Source of the DNA: Lachnospiraceae bacterium
Lineage (GTDB): Bacteria; Bacillota; Clostridia; Lachnospirales; Lachnospiraceae
Reading direction: 5' to 3'
DNA: 64,000 nt
Assembly: GCA_910576125.1 (NCBI GenBank)
Contig: CAJTHM010000005.1
Location: forward strand, 212,779-276,778
Part shown: in pieces, positions 36,746 to 45,750 of the stretch
Numbering within the stretch: position 1 is the first letter of the stretch
Layout: every line of letters starts with the position of its first letter
The notes under the pieces: model-generated
What the model was told of the DNA's origin: nothing
The model's database searches: none
Seen by the model: the letters and a program-made list of their open reading frames with translations, nothing else
Program-made: the position numbers and the translations under genes

Positions 36746-37450
36746 TTACATATTCTTCATATACTGCAGGACAACACCGGAAAACTCCCTGCTCCGCAGC
36801 CGTGATACGGGAATTTCCCTGCCGTTGTCCATATAGGCAGTCCCGCTTTTATATCCTTTTAAATGCTCCAGGCTGATGAGATAGCTCCTGTGGCACCGGA
36901 AAAAATGGCTGCCCAGCTTCGTTTCCAGATTTTCAATCCGCTCATAATAATCAACAACCTCTCCGGAAACCAGATTCAGATATATTTTTCGGTCTATGAC
37001 CTCGCAGAAAACAATCTCATCCTTTAGAATGATGCGCCCCTCATACCCCTTTTGCACCAGCAGGCTGTCCTCGCCGGTGTTTTGGATGGACGCGTAAAGG
37101 CGCTCCATGGTCTTTTCAAACTGTTTTTCATCTACCGGCTTGACCAGGTAATCGTAAGGCTCTACCTCGAAAGACTGGAATACCATCTCTTTCAGTACCG
37201 TAATGAAGATCAAAAAGCCGCGGAACTTACCTGCTCGCAGCTTTCTCGCTGTTTCCAAACCGTCCATGCCCTTCATCTGGATGTCCAGAAACAGGATATC
37301 AATCTGCCCGTCATAATTTAGCAGCTCCTCACCGCTTGAAAATGTCCGAAGCTGAATCTCCCTGTTCTTTTTACAGAAAAAATCGGATACAAAAGCCCTT
37401 ATATGATCGGACATGTGTTTTTCATCATCACAGATTGCAATACGGATCAA
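36746..37450 (-). CDS. LytTR response regulator, AgrA-like
   Basis: This 234-residue regulator has phosphoacceptor Asp56 in ILFLDIQMKG, Lys in LVKPV and a C-terminal LytTR DNA-binding domain with FFRCHRSYLISLEHL. It starts at TTG 37450 after GAGAGGTGG. A long leader separates it from promoter P2 at 37624-37652 and holds a 14-bp hairpin and a 100-bp palindromic element. With the AgrC-like kinase it forms a complete pair. Targets are unknown; the shared promoter block with P1 at 6.1 kb points to one candidate. Confidence 0.9.
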   Translation of the reverse strand: MIRIAICDDEKHMSDHIRAFVSDFFCKKNREIQLRTFSSGEELLNYDGQIDILFLDIQMKGMDGLETARKLRAGKFRGFLIFITVLKEMVFQSFEVEPYDYLVKPVDEKQFEKTMERLYASIQNTGEDSLLVQKGYEGRIILKDEIVFCEVIDRKIYLNLVSGEVVDYYERIENLETKLGSHFFRCHRSYLISLEHLKGYKSGTAYMDNGREIPVSRLRSREFSGVVLQYMKNM

Positions 37451-37474
37451 TGTGCCACCTCTCTGCCATTATTC

Positions 37475-37506
37475 GTCAGCGGCAAAAGAAAACTTTTGCC
37501 GCTGAC
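37475..37506 (-). promoter_or_regulatory. Perfect 14-bp leader hairpin
   Basis: GTCAGCGGCAAAAG (37475-37488) and CTTTTGCCGCTGAC (37493-37506) are exact complements around an AAAA loop. It lies 25 bp before the LytTR regulator start, within its leader RNA. No T-run follows, so it is more likely a stabiliser or control hairpin than a terminator. Confidence 0.65.
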
Positions 37507-37518
37507 TTAAAGAATATT

Positions 37519-37624
37519 TTAGGAATTGTCGGAAAATAACTGATGCAACTTGTTTAGGAGAAAGCCCAGAAATACAACGAAAACGGCTATAAACTCGCAT
37601 CAGTTATTTGTAGACAATTCCTTA
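37519..37624. mobile_element. 100-bp palindromic element, copy 2 (MITE-like)
   Basis: The element spans 37522-37621 with direct TTA flanks (37519-37521, 37622-37624). The ends GGAATTGTC and GACAATTCC are perfect complements, and TAACTGATGC pairs with GCATCAGTTA. It is about 85 percent identical to copy 1 and the same length. It lies between the -10 of promoter P2 and the LytTR gene, so it is transcribed as leader RNA. Confidence 0.75.
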
Positions 37625-37678
37625 TTATAACCTGCCAGAAATACCAAAACAATTTAATTGCCGTGAAATGTTTATCTG
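37624..37678 (-). promoter_or_regulatory. Promoter P2 with upstream conserved block
   Basis: On the minus strand TTGTTT (37652-37647), 17 bp, TATAAT (37629-37624). Twelve bases upstream of the -35 is CAGATAAACATTTC (37678-37665). All elements match promoter P1 at 6.05-6.10 kb in sequence and spacing. It drives the LytTR/GHKL pair. Confidence 0.7.
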
Positions 37679-37714
37679 CTGCCGCGAGATGCTGTACAAA
37701 ATCCGATCTATCAC

Positions 37715-40096
37715 TCAGAATATTTCAGCCTGTGCCCTCATCTGTTCCACCAGGGACTGTTTCTTCTGCCTGCGCGCCGTCCAGGCAGACAGAAACGCCT
37801 CCATGCCAAACAGTACAAAGAGGAACAGCCCCATTTGCAGGAACGGGAACTGATATGGGACAACCGCGCCGGCAAAGGATTTCTTACTGACTGACCCACA
37901 GACTGCCATGGAAAGCGGCAGCCCCAGGACCAAGACGGCAAGCGCCGCAAAAAGCCCATGACACATCCCCTCAACGGCACTCATTAAGCGCAGCTGCTTC
38001 CCGGTCAGGCCAACGGAGCGCAGGATGCTGTTCTCCCGCTTCCGGGACATCTGGTTGGAAAGCGTCGTATTGATCAGATTGACAACGCCGAACAGGAAGA
38101 TCAGCCAGGAAAGAGCCTGCAGGCTTCCCAAAATAATGCTGCTCTGCATTTTCTCATATTCGATATGTGTGGCTATGGTATCCATTCCAAGATTGCTGCG
38201 GCCGGATACCAGCTCCTGCAGACTGCTTTCCACAGACTCTGCCTTCTTCGGGTCGCTGACAATGCTCCAGGAGTAGTCAAAGCTTTCGATTTCAGGATAT
38301 ATCTCACAAAACAGCTCCTCCGGCGCGAACAGGGCCGCCGAGTCCATGGCAAGCGCACCATGTCCGTTTGCCATCTTCGACCCATCGAACAGTCCTGATA
38401 CGACAACTGTCACCGTTTCCCGGCCCAGGACCAGCTCCATGGCAGCTCCAACATCCATGTCGGCATGGCGCTTCTGATAGCCCGTACTCAGGAGAATGCT
38501 GTGGGCATCCGCCGGCATGGCACCGGATACCAGTGAAGCTTCTACATCCATGCGGTTTGAGTCCGTCAGCATGTCGCACATACCGGCCTCCGCGCTTTCG
38601 GAAGTTCTAAATTTGCCGTGCAGAGACCGGCGGGTGACCAGCACGTTCGTCACCCCGTCCACAGAAAGGATCTCCTGCCTTAAGTTTTCGTCCAGCGGAT
38701 TGCCCGCAGCCATGATTTCTTCCTCAGGCTGCTCTGAGGACAGATATATCTTTATATCCCCGTCCGGGAAAAACAGCCTTGCAGCCTGCTCCGGTGACCG
38801 GGTCAGAATCACGGAGGACACCGTCAGAAGAAGGATTCCGCCCAGGCTCAGGGATACCGCAATACTCACTGACTTTTTAAGGTCCCGTCCAAAATTTGCG
38901 AATCCCATGGATACGGGGCTTAGTTTCCGGTGTTTCCTTCTGTCGCGTACCTTTTCCTGACCTGTGGAAAAGCGCATTGCCTCCAGGGGGGAAATGCCCG
39001 CAGCTATTTTGACCGGTCTGTGAACTGATACGGATACCATGAACCAACAGACCACCACGGTCAAAAGCACAGCTATCCCATAATACCCCCCATGGAAACC
39101 TTTTGGGAACAGGAGCAGGCCGCCGCCCGCGCCTGACAGGATGCCGATTAGGATCCCAATGCCCCCCAGCCGCCGGCTCTCCTTTTTCACGATGCGCCGG
39201 ATCTGCCTGGGTGTTGCGCCGATGGTGCGGAGCTGTCCATAGCTTTGTATTTTGTCGTTCACAGAGATGCGGAAAATGCTCTGGATGACCACATACCCGC
39301 CGGCGAGCACAAGGGCGGCTATACCGAAAACAGTCACAAAGTCAATAGACTTTGAGTTAGAAGCAAAATAATTGCTGTTCATCCCTACATGCGCAGAGCC
39401 AAACTGTGCGGCAATCTCCCTGCAGCGGGCAGCCATGGTCTCCTGGTCTAGCTGCCTGTCATTTTTGAAATGCACATAGGCACGGTATCCTGCAGGGTCA
39501 AATCCGGCCCATTGCGTCAAGGCCGCTTTGGAAACGGCAATGGCGCATAGATTCGCTTCCTTTTCCCCCACATTAGACAGGATTCCGGTCACGGTATAGT
39601 CGCCATGAAAACTCTCGGTATCCAACCGGACCGTCTCACCGATTTTGGCATTGGAACCGTAAGCGGAGAGAAAATATTCGCTGACCGCGACTTCATTCGC
39701 CTTTGTCGGGAGTTCTCCTTTTACCAGCTCCATCTGGCTGCGGGCAATATACACCATGTCGCTGTCGCAGTACACATAGGAGGCGTTGTATCCCTGCCCC
39801 GAATGCTCCTGCCCCAGCAGATAGTATTCGCCCACCCGGGCAAGCTCCGGCATATCTTTCAGCGCCGCCACATGGTCCGCCTCCACGCCGGTGAAGACCG
39901 CCTCATAGGTGTCGGCCACCTGATTACGCTGGATCTGTGCAATGGAAGCGGATAGTACCGCTGACAGGCAGACCAGGAACGCCGCCAGGGCGACTGCAAT
40001 TACCACCATCAGGTTCCGGCGCTTTTCGCTTGCCAGGCTGCGCTTTGCAAGTTTTTTCACAATGGCGCCGGTGTCATTTTCAAAAGGCCATGTCAT
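37715..40096 (-). CDS. FtsX-type permease, third tandem copy (793 aa)
   Basis: This permease starts MTWPFENDTGAIVKKLA, has one helix near 30-52, an extracellular domain, FtsX domain one with YGQLRTIGATPRQIRRI (about 285-302), a second extracellular region and FtsX domain two with ENSILRSVGLTGKQLRLM. It lies 13 bp after the preceding copy and has the same GGAGGTGG ribosome site and start context. It is more GC-rich than the other two copies, so it may have diverged or been acquired separately. It probably shares the ATPase at 44889-45590. Confidence 0.9.
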   Translation of the reverse strand: MTWPFENDTGAIVKKLAKRSLASEKRRNLMVVIAVALAAFLVCLSAVLSASIAQIQRNQVADTYEAVFTGVEADHVAALKDMPELARVGEYYLLGQEHSGQGYNASYVYCDSDMVYIARSQMELVKGELPTKANEVAVSEYFLSAYGSNAKIGETVRLDTESFHGDYTVTGILSNVGEKEANLCAIAVSKAALTQWAGFDPAGYRAYVHFKNDRQLDQETMAARCREIAAQFGSAHVGMNSNYFASNSKSIDFVTVFGIAALVLAGGYVVIQSIFRISVNDKIQSYGQLRTIGATPRQIRRIVKKESRRLGGIGILIGILSGAGGGLLLFPKGFHGGYYGIAVLLTVVVCWFMVSVSVHRPVKIAAGISPLEAMRFSTGQEKVRDRRKHRKLSPVSMGFANFGRDLKKSVSIAVSLSLGGILLLTVSSVILTRSPEQAARLFFPDGDIKIYLSSEQPEEEIMAAGNPLDENLRQEILSVDGVTNVLVTRRSLHGKFRTSESAEAGMCDMLTDSNRMDVEASLVSGAMPADAHSILLSTGYQKRHADMDVGAAMELVLGRETVTVVVSGLFDGSKMANGHGALAMDSAALFAPEELFCEIYPEIESFDYSWSIVSDPKKAESVESSLQELVSGRSNLGMDTIATHIEYEKMQSSIILGSLQALSWLIFLFGVVNLINTTLSNQMSRKRENSILRSVGLTGKQLRLMSAVEGMCHGLFAALAVLVLGLPLSMAVCGSVSKKSFAGAVVPYQFPFLQMGLFLFVLFGMEAFLSAWTARRQKKQSLVEQMRAQAEIF

Positions 40097-40109
40097 GGTC
40101 TGCCACCTC

Positions 40110-42485
40110 CTATTCCGTCACACGAAGCTGCTCTACGACACTATTTTTTCTGCAATATCGACCTGCCCATTTTGTAAGGGCTAATTGAAGCATAAAAACT
40201 AACAGAACATATAAGAGAACCGGTACTACAGGAAAAGTATAATTTACGAAGCTGAATCCAGGCACGTTCCCTATGGCAGAGCATATTGCTTTTCCAATTC
40301 CCAGACCGCAGATAAGGGAGGCGGCAAAACTGCCAACCGTTTGAAATGAATTTTCAAACCCTATCATATGATAAAGCTGTCTGTGGCTTAAGCCAACCGC
40401 CCGGAATAACCCCATTTCTTTCCTTCTGGAAATGATATTCGTCATACTGGTATTTGCCAGGTTGATAATACTGAATATGACAATAACTGCCAACAGTGCA
40501 TATGCCGCAATGGAAATTGTGCTGAATACGCTTTTGTATTGCATCGTCATATCTTTTAATGTCTTCAAGCGTAAAGTATCGCTTGCCAAAACCAATGAAT
40601 GTAATTCATCCTCAATTCCGGCAAAACTGTCTGTCTTTACCCGGATCACAAACGCACTGTTTGCATTATAGGGAACCGTCTGTTCCATTTCACCTGCCGG
40701 AAGGATAAAGCTGACAGAGCTGTCCCTGTCAAAAACAATCGCAGATACGGTATAAGTAAGGCTGTTTCCTGCCTGTGAAAAAGTGACGGTATCGCCCACC
40801 TCATAGCTCTTATGCAGGTATTCCAATTCCGGGCTGCCCATGTTAATGACAAGGGAGTTTTCCCCTGTATGGTCATAATCCGGCAATTCCCCGATCATTA
40901 TCTTGTTCTTTAATTCCTTATAATCCTCTGTGTTCATACTCCGGATTGCCGTTTCCATTCCATCTATCCCGACGCATATCTCCTGCTGGCAGATGATTTC
41001 ATCTACCCCGTCAATTGACAAAATATCATTTTTCAATTCATCTGTCAGTAGATTGTTTTCCTGCAGCTGAGTGAGGGAAAACGTAGGCGTGACCAGCGCC
41101 CGGTTCAATTCCACCACATAACTTCCCTCATAAGGGAAGGCCTGTTTCGCCCTTTGCTCAGGATCAAGGGAAGATAGCAGGGAAGAAATCCCTATAAACA
41201 TCATTCCGCTCAAAGCCAGTGAAATAAAGGTCAATATACTTTTCTTCCTGTTACGGGACAGATTCATAGCCGCAAGTGAAAACGGCGTAAGATGCTTCCC
41301 GCTCTTTTTCCTCTTTTTTGTTCCGCTATAACCGCTATAATGGAATGCTTCCACAGGTGAAACTGACATGGCAATCTTTGCCGGTTTTAAAACAGACAGC
41401 CTTACACAAATAAATACAGCGATTCCTGATAAAAACGCAATCACAATATCCGGAAGCAGCTGAAAAGCACTCCAGTCTATCAAAAAAGATAACACCGCGC
41501 CTGCCATACATCCAAACGGAATGAAATGAAGCGCAAGATAGTTTCCTTCCCGTGAAATAATTTGTCTGATTTGCTTCTTCGTAGTACCAATCGTGCGCAG
41601 CTGTCCAAAGGAAGCTACATTATTTATAACCGAAATGTAAAATATATTGTAGACAACCAGGGAACATACACCGATTAAGACCAACCCAACGAGCAAAACC
41701 GTCAGTACCGTCTCTTTTGACATGTTATTGCTGTCAATGTATAAATTATTTACCTGAATATTGTCTGCAGAGATCCCACAATCCAGGCCAATCGTCCGTA
41801 TCAGCTCTTTTAATTCCTGATTGGTATATTTTGCAGTATCATGGACAGAAACCATAGCTGCCACCGGCCCAGTGGAAAGAGCAGGGTTTTCCCGCACAAA
41901 ATTTTGTGAAACAACGGCGTTATAAGCAACCCTGTCCCTGTCATTCTCAGCGGTTGTCTGAATAAAACCTGTAATCCGGAAATCTTTTGATTCTAACTGG
42001 CGGCTTGCCTGGTTGCGGTAATGAAGGGATATTGTGTCGCCGATCCCCGCTTTCAGAGACAGGGCATCTATATATCCCCTTTCCACGAGCAATTCATCCG
42101 CCGCCTGGGGCATACGTCCTTCCAACAGTGTGATGTTGGAGAGCTGCATGGTTGTTTCATCAGAACATACCATACTCATTGTGATGCCATTCTCCTGTTC
42201 CGTCATGCCGACAGACTGGTATACACCCACTTTTTGAATATGGGGGTCTTCTTTCAGCAAAGAGATATTCTCCTGTGAAAGGTTTTGGAAAATTCCCTGA
42301 TATGCAGTTGATGCCGCATATTCATTTGTAATGTTATATGCATAAGAAGAAACAAACGCCATAATGGCTGCCGCCATAAAGATAATGATTCCAATCAGAC
42401 GATTCCTGAAACGGTTCTGTCCAATACGGGCATTTGATAACCTACGGGTAACAGCGCTGGTATCATTTTCAAAAGGCCATGTCAT
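40110..42485 (-). CDS. FtsX-type permease, second tandem copy (791 aa)
   Basis: This protein begins MTWPFENDTSAVTRRLS, with membrane helices and two FtsX domains placed as in its neighbours: FGQLRTIGTTKKQIRQI in the first half and MGLFRAVGLSHRQLYHM in the second. The extracellular domains differ from the flanking copies much more than the N-terminus and cytoplasmic motifs do, as expected if each copy recognises a different ligand. GGAGGTGG precedes the ATG. Confidence 0.9.
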   Translation of the reverse strand: MTWPFENDTSAVTRRLSNARIGQNRFRNRLIGIIIFMAAAIMAFVSSYAYNITNEYAASTAYQGIFQNLSQENISLLKEDPHIQKVGVYQSVGMTEQENGITMSMVCSDETTMQLSNITLLEGRMPQAADELLVERGYIDALSLKAGIGDTISLHYRNQASRQLESKDFRITGFIQTTAENDRDRVAYNAVVSQNFVRENPALSTGPVAAMVSVHDTAKYTNQELKELIRTIGLDCGISADNIQVNNLYIDSNNMSKETVLTVLLVGLVLIGVCSLVVYNIFYISVINNVASFGQLRTIGTTKKQIRQIISREGNYLALHFIPFGCMAGAVLSFLIDWSAFQLLPDIVIAFLSGIAVFICVRLSVLKPAKIAMSVSPVEAFHYSGYSGTKKRKKSGKHLTPFSLAAMNLSRNRKKSILTFISLALSGMMFIGISSLLSSLDPEQRAKQAFPYEGSYVVELNRALVTPTFSLTQLQENNLLTDELKNDILSIDGVDEIICQQEICVGIDGMETAIRSMNTEDYKELKNKIMIGELPDYDHTGENSLVINMGSPELEYLHKSYEVGDTVTFSQAGNSLTYTVSAIVFDRDSSVSFILPAGEMEQTVPYNANSAFVIRVKTDSFAGIEDELHSLVLASDTLRLKTLKDMTMQYKSVFSTISIAAYALLAVIVIFSIINLANTSMTNIISRRKEMGLFRAVGLSHRQLYHMIGFENSFQTVGSFAASLICGLGIGKAICSAIGNVPGFSFVNYTFPVVPVLLYVLLVFMLQLALTKWAGRYCRKNSVVEQLRVTE

Positions 42486-42504
42486 GGTACGCCACCTCCT
42501 TCTA

Positions 42505-44892
42505 TTATCGCAAAGCTTCCATCATGGATGACTTGCTTTGCTGCTTTAAGGCTCCTGTTGTAATCAGCACACTACATAAAATAATAACCGCACAATTCAA
42601 GATTGTAATACCCACTGGAAATTGATAATTCAAATAGCTCATCAGGCTGTTTTTCAAAAATGAGCAAAGAACATATCCAATCCCTCCGCCAATTATCACG
42701 GATAATACAAGTCCCATGCCGACTACGATCAGTCCCTCTTTATGGACCATCACGGATAATTGTTTTTGGGACATTCCCACGGAACGCATGAGGGAAAATT
42801 CCCTGCGCCTTACGATAATTCCCGTCAAAGTTGTATTCAACAGATTCATCACGGAAAAACAGCCAATCAAAACAATGGCGATTGCAAGGGCTAACTGTGT
42901 CCCCTGCAGGAAGTTTTCATTCTGGGCAATGGCAGCAGAAAGGGAATCCACACTCAGCCGCGGGTTATCGGATACAATCTGGTCTATTTCGTTTTCTGCC
43001 TGCTGTTCCAAAGAATCCTCTACACGGATCACATACTGATATGTCAGATTGCTGTGTGCGATTTTCTGCATGGAATCAACCGGCAATAACAGCATATCTA
43101 TTTTATCGCCATGATTTCCAATCTTACTTTCGTCAAGGACTGCCGCAATCTCAAATTCCAGGTTCTCCGTATGCTGCCCATCAAAAATCTTCAGCGTTAC
43201 AGAGGAGCCGACTTTTGGATAAATGCCAAAATACTTCTCAAAGTCATTCGGCCTGCCAATCACCATCTGATCCTCAGATGCCATTTGCCCATAATCTGAC
43301 AGGTTTCCATTTAAGAGACAGCTTTGCAGCAAATCCATATCTGCTTTCTCAAATCCCACGATTTCAGCATCTGATTCCAGGGCCTGCAGGTCATAGGAAA
43401 CCGGGAGATGCCAATCGTCTATGATCTTTTGCACACCTGATAATTGCGAGAGTTCTTTTTCCACTTCCTCCGTAAAAGGGCTTGATCCCTGCAAAATCTC
43501 CAAAGGATTTTCCATCAGCTCCTGATTCGAGATCTTTAAAACGAACTGTCCTCTTGCAAATCCGGATAAAGACATATCTTCTGCATTGATCGAAGAAAGG
43601 ACAGAGGATAAGCCTAACAGCAGGACGCCAGTCAGGACAAGGGAGGCGGCTGTCAGTATATTCTTTTTCTTATAACGCAAAACCTGGTTGACTGCCAAAG
43701 ACCCCGGCGTCAGCCTGTGCTGCCTATGTTTACCTTTCGGCCCCTTATTTTGTTCATAGCGGGAAGCCTCTATGGGTGAAACGGCGGCGGCTATCTTAGC
43801 AGGCTTTTTGATGGACAGGCGCACAGTGGCATAGGTTAACGCAACAACAACCGGGCATATCCATAGCACATTCCATAACCCAAATCCATGCGGAATTAAA
43901 AGATAAGCCACTGCAATTCCCGCAATCAGTCCCATCGGAATTGCAGGTAACATCAGCAAAGTCCCCTCCCTGAGAACAAGCCTTTGAATCTGTTTTGCTG
44001 TCATACCTATTGTGCGGAGCTGTCCATATTGTTTAATGGAATTGATAATGGAAATATAAAAAATGTTGTATATAACCAAAACACCAGCGATCACGATCAC
44101 AACCAGCCCGGCAACAGCCGCCAGAACCATCCATGCCGAAGGCTGGCTAAGGTTCAGATACGCTTCATTATAAGAAGGAGCCGTTTTACAGCCTGCATCA
44201 GCCGCTATCTGCGATATTAAGCTTTTTACATCCCCAGAGCCTGCATCTAAATTTACACGGAGCATGACTGCCGGAGAAAAGTGATCCCATCCATCCATTT
44301 CTGAGAAGTATTCTTCAGAAACCATAGCCGCATATAAGGAACGGTCAGTGCCTTTCGCCCCTGTTTTTAAGTATCCTGTTATAAGAAAGGATTTTTCCTG
44401 GCCGTTGTTTGGGTCTGGCAGTCGGATGGTATCTCCAATTTTAGCATTTATCTTCTGCCGGATTAAATATTCCTGTTCAATCAGGATCTCATTCGCTTTC
44501 TCCGGCATTTTCCCCTGGTCAACAGACAGCCCATTTAATGTAAGTGCATCCTTGTTGCAATACGAAATATTAAGGCGGTCATTTCCGGATTTCACGCTGC
44601 CAATGGACGCTGTGAATCCGCATAGATCCACCCGCACATCATCACTCAATTTCTGGTATTGTTCTTTTTCTATGCCGGAAATAAGCGCATGATAAGACCC
44701 CGTTATGTTATTGCCTCCCTTTTGGTTCACTGTAATAATCCCAGAAACCAGGAGCAATACGGATGCCATCAAAAATGTTGCCAACGAAATTGCAGTAACC
44801 GTAAAAATTTTCTTCAAACGCTCTTTCTTTAATTGAGCAGACGCTAATTTTTTAATAACAGCGCCGGTGTCATTCTCAAAAGGCCATGTCAT
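42505..44892 (-). CDS. FtsX-type permease, first tandem copy (795 aa)
   Basis: This is the copy next to the ATPase, whose stop it overlaps by 4 bp (ATGA). It starts MTWPFENDTGAVIKKLA, has FtsX motif YGQLRTIGMTAKQIQRL (about 289-306) and a second with FSLMRSVGMSQKQLSVM. It contains about eight to ten membrane helices and two extracellular domains. It is the best candidate for the main partner of the ATPase. Its nearest relative outside the array is the 855-residue permease at 16.5 kb. Confidence 0.9.
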   Translation of the reverse strand: MTWPFENDTGAVIKKLASAQLKKERLKKIFTVTAISLATFLMASVLLLVSGIITVNQKGGNNITGSYHALISGIEKEQYQKLSDDVRVDLCGFTASIGSVKSGNDRLNISYCNKDALTLNGLSVDQGKMPEKANEILIEQEYLIRQKINAKIGDTIRLPDPNNGQEKSFLITGYLKTGAKGTDRSLYAAMVSEEYFSEMDGWDHFSPAVMLRVNLDAGSGDVKSLISQIAADAGCKTAPSYNEAYLNLSQPSAWMVLAAVAGLVVIVIAGVLVIYNIFYISIINSIKQYGQLRTIGMTAKQIQRLVLREGTLLMLPAIPMGLIAGIAVAYLLIPHGFGLWNVLWICPVVVALTYATVRLSIKKPAKIAAAVSPIEASRYEQNKGPKGKHRQHRLTPGSLAVNQVLRYKKKNILTAASLVLTGVLLLGLSSVLSSINAEDMSLSGFARGQFVLKISNQELMENPLEILQGSSPFTEEVEKELSQLSGVQKIIDDWHLPVSYDLQALESDAEIVGFEKADMDLLQSCLLNGNLSDYGQMASEDQMVIGRPNDFEKYFGIYPKVGSSVTLKIFDGQHTENLEFEIAAVLDESKIGNHGDKIDMLLLPVDSMQKIAHSNLTYQYVIRVEDSLEQQAENEIDQIVSDNPRLSVDSLSAAIAQNENFLQGTQLALAIAIVLIGCFSVMNLLNTTLTGIIVRRREFSLMRSVGMSQKQLSVMVHKEGLIVVGMGLVLSVIIGGGIGYVLCSFLKNSLMSYLNYQFPVGITILNCAVIILCSVLITTGALKQQSKSSMMEALR

Positions 44893-45590
44893 ATCTTGCC
44901 ACCTCCTAATTGCGATTTTGGCATTTTTTCCACGATCCTGCCGTCCTCAATCCTTACGATCCGGTCGGCAAGCTGGGCAATCTCGTTATTGTGGGTAATC
45001 ATGACAATGGTCTGGTTGAACTCCATGCTGGTACGCTTTAAAAGCCCCAGCACATCGGCGCTGGTCTTGGAATCCAGATTTCCGGTGGGCTCATCGGCCA
45101 GGATGATGGCCGGTTTGGTGATCAGGGCGCGGGCAATGGCGACACGCTGCTGCTGTCCGCCGGAAAGGTTATTCGGCATATTCTGCAGCTTATCTTGAAG
45201 TGCCAGCATCCCCACGATCTCATCCATGAACTTCTTGTCTGCCGCATCTCCGTCCAGCTCCACAGGCAGGACAATGTTCTCATACACATTCAGGATCGGG
45301 ACAAGGTTATAGTTCTGGAAGATGAAGCCGATGTTGCGGCGGCGGAAGATGGTCAGCTCCTCGTCATTCTTTTTTGCCAGCTCATCCCCGCGGACAATAA
45401 CATTGCCGGAGGTAGGCGTATCCAGCCCGCCCATCATGTTGAGCAGGGTGGATTTGCCGCTGCCGGAGGTTCCGACAACAGCCACAAACTCCCCCTGTTC
45501 CACAGAGAGGCTGACACCGTCCAGGGCGCGGGTAATGTTGGGCTCACTGCCATAATACTTTCTCAGATCGATTGTTTGTAATACATTCAT
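44889..45590 (-). CDS. Bce/MacB-type ABC ATPase
   Basis: This 233-residue ATPase has Walker [10 protein letters not shown] (40-48), signature LSGGQQQR (142-149) and Walker B IILADE. It is closely similar to the ATPase at 15825-16490, and the two loci are paralogous. It is the first gene of an operon with three FtsX permeases. Site D and a 29-bp palindrome lie in its promoter region. One ATPase dimer serving three permeases is an inference from gene order. Confidence 0.93.
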   Translation of the reverse strand: MNVLQTIDLRKYYGSEPNITRALDGVSLSVEQGEFVAVVGTSGSGKSTLLNMMGGLDTPTSGNVIVRGDELAKKNDEELTIFRRRNIGFIFQNYNLVPILNVYENIVLPVELDGDAADKKFMDEIVGMLALQDKLQNMPNNLSGGQQQRVAIARALITKPAIILADEPTGNLDSKTSADVLGLLKRTSMEFNQTIVMITHNNEIAQLADRIVRIEDGRIVEKMPKSQLGGGKI

Positions 45591-45630
45591 AAATCAAATG
45601 CTCCCTTCAAGGCTTTCTGCCTGTTGATTA

Positions 45631-45659
45631 AAGAACAAAGTTCTAAGAACCTTGTTCTT
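45631..45659. promoter_or_regulatory. 29-bp near-perfect palindrome at the transcription start
   Basis: The sequence is palindromic around 45645: AAGAACAA (45631-45638) faces TTGTTCTT (45652-45659), and GTTCT (45640-45644) faces AGAAC (45646-45650), with one mismatched pair. It begins about 6 bp downstream of the -10 of site D, where transcription should start. It could be a repressor operator or fold as a 5' hairpin in the mRNA. Confidence 0.65.
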
Positions 45660-45664
45660 CGGAC

Positions 45665-45694
45665 ATTATAAAATCCAAATGTCACAGAAATGTC
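45665..45694 (-). promoter_or_regulatory. Site D: 17-bp operator plus -10 box
   Basis: On the minus strand GACATTTCTGTGACATT (45694-45678), then 7 bp, then TATAAT (45670-45665). It is the most regular of the four copies: GACATT repeats exactly with an 11-bp period. It controls the ATPase and triple permease operon, with the regulator at 46779-47468 as the likely ligand. Confidence 0.8.
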
Positions 45695-45750
45695 CGAAGC
45701 GGCATAAAAAATGCGGCTGAAATGTTACAAGTCTGGGACATTTCAAAAAA

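Noticed and set aside
34676..37450. A complete Agr quorum-sensing locus
   Set aside because: No AgrB-like protease or AgrD-like peptide is encoded between 33 and 38 kb on either strand.
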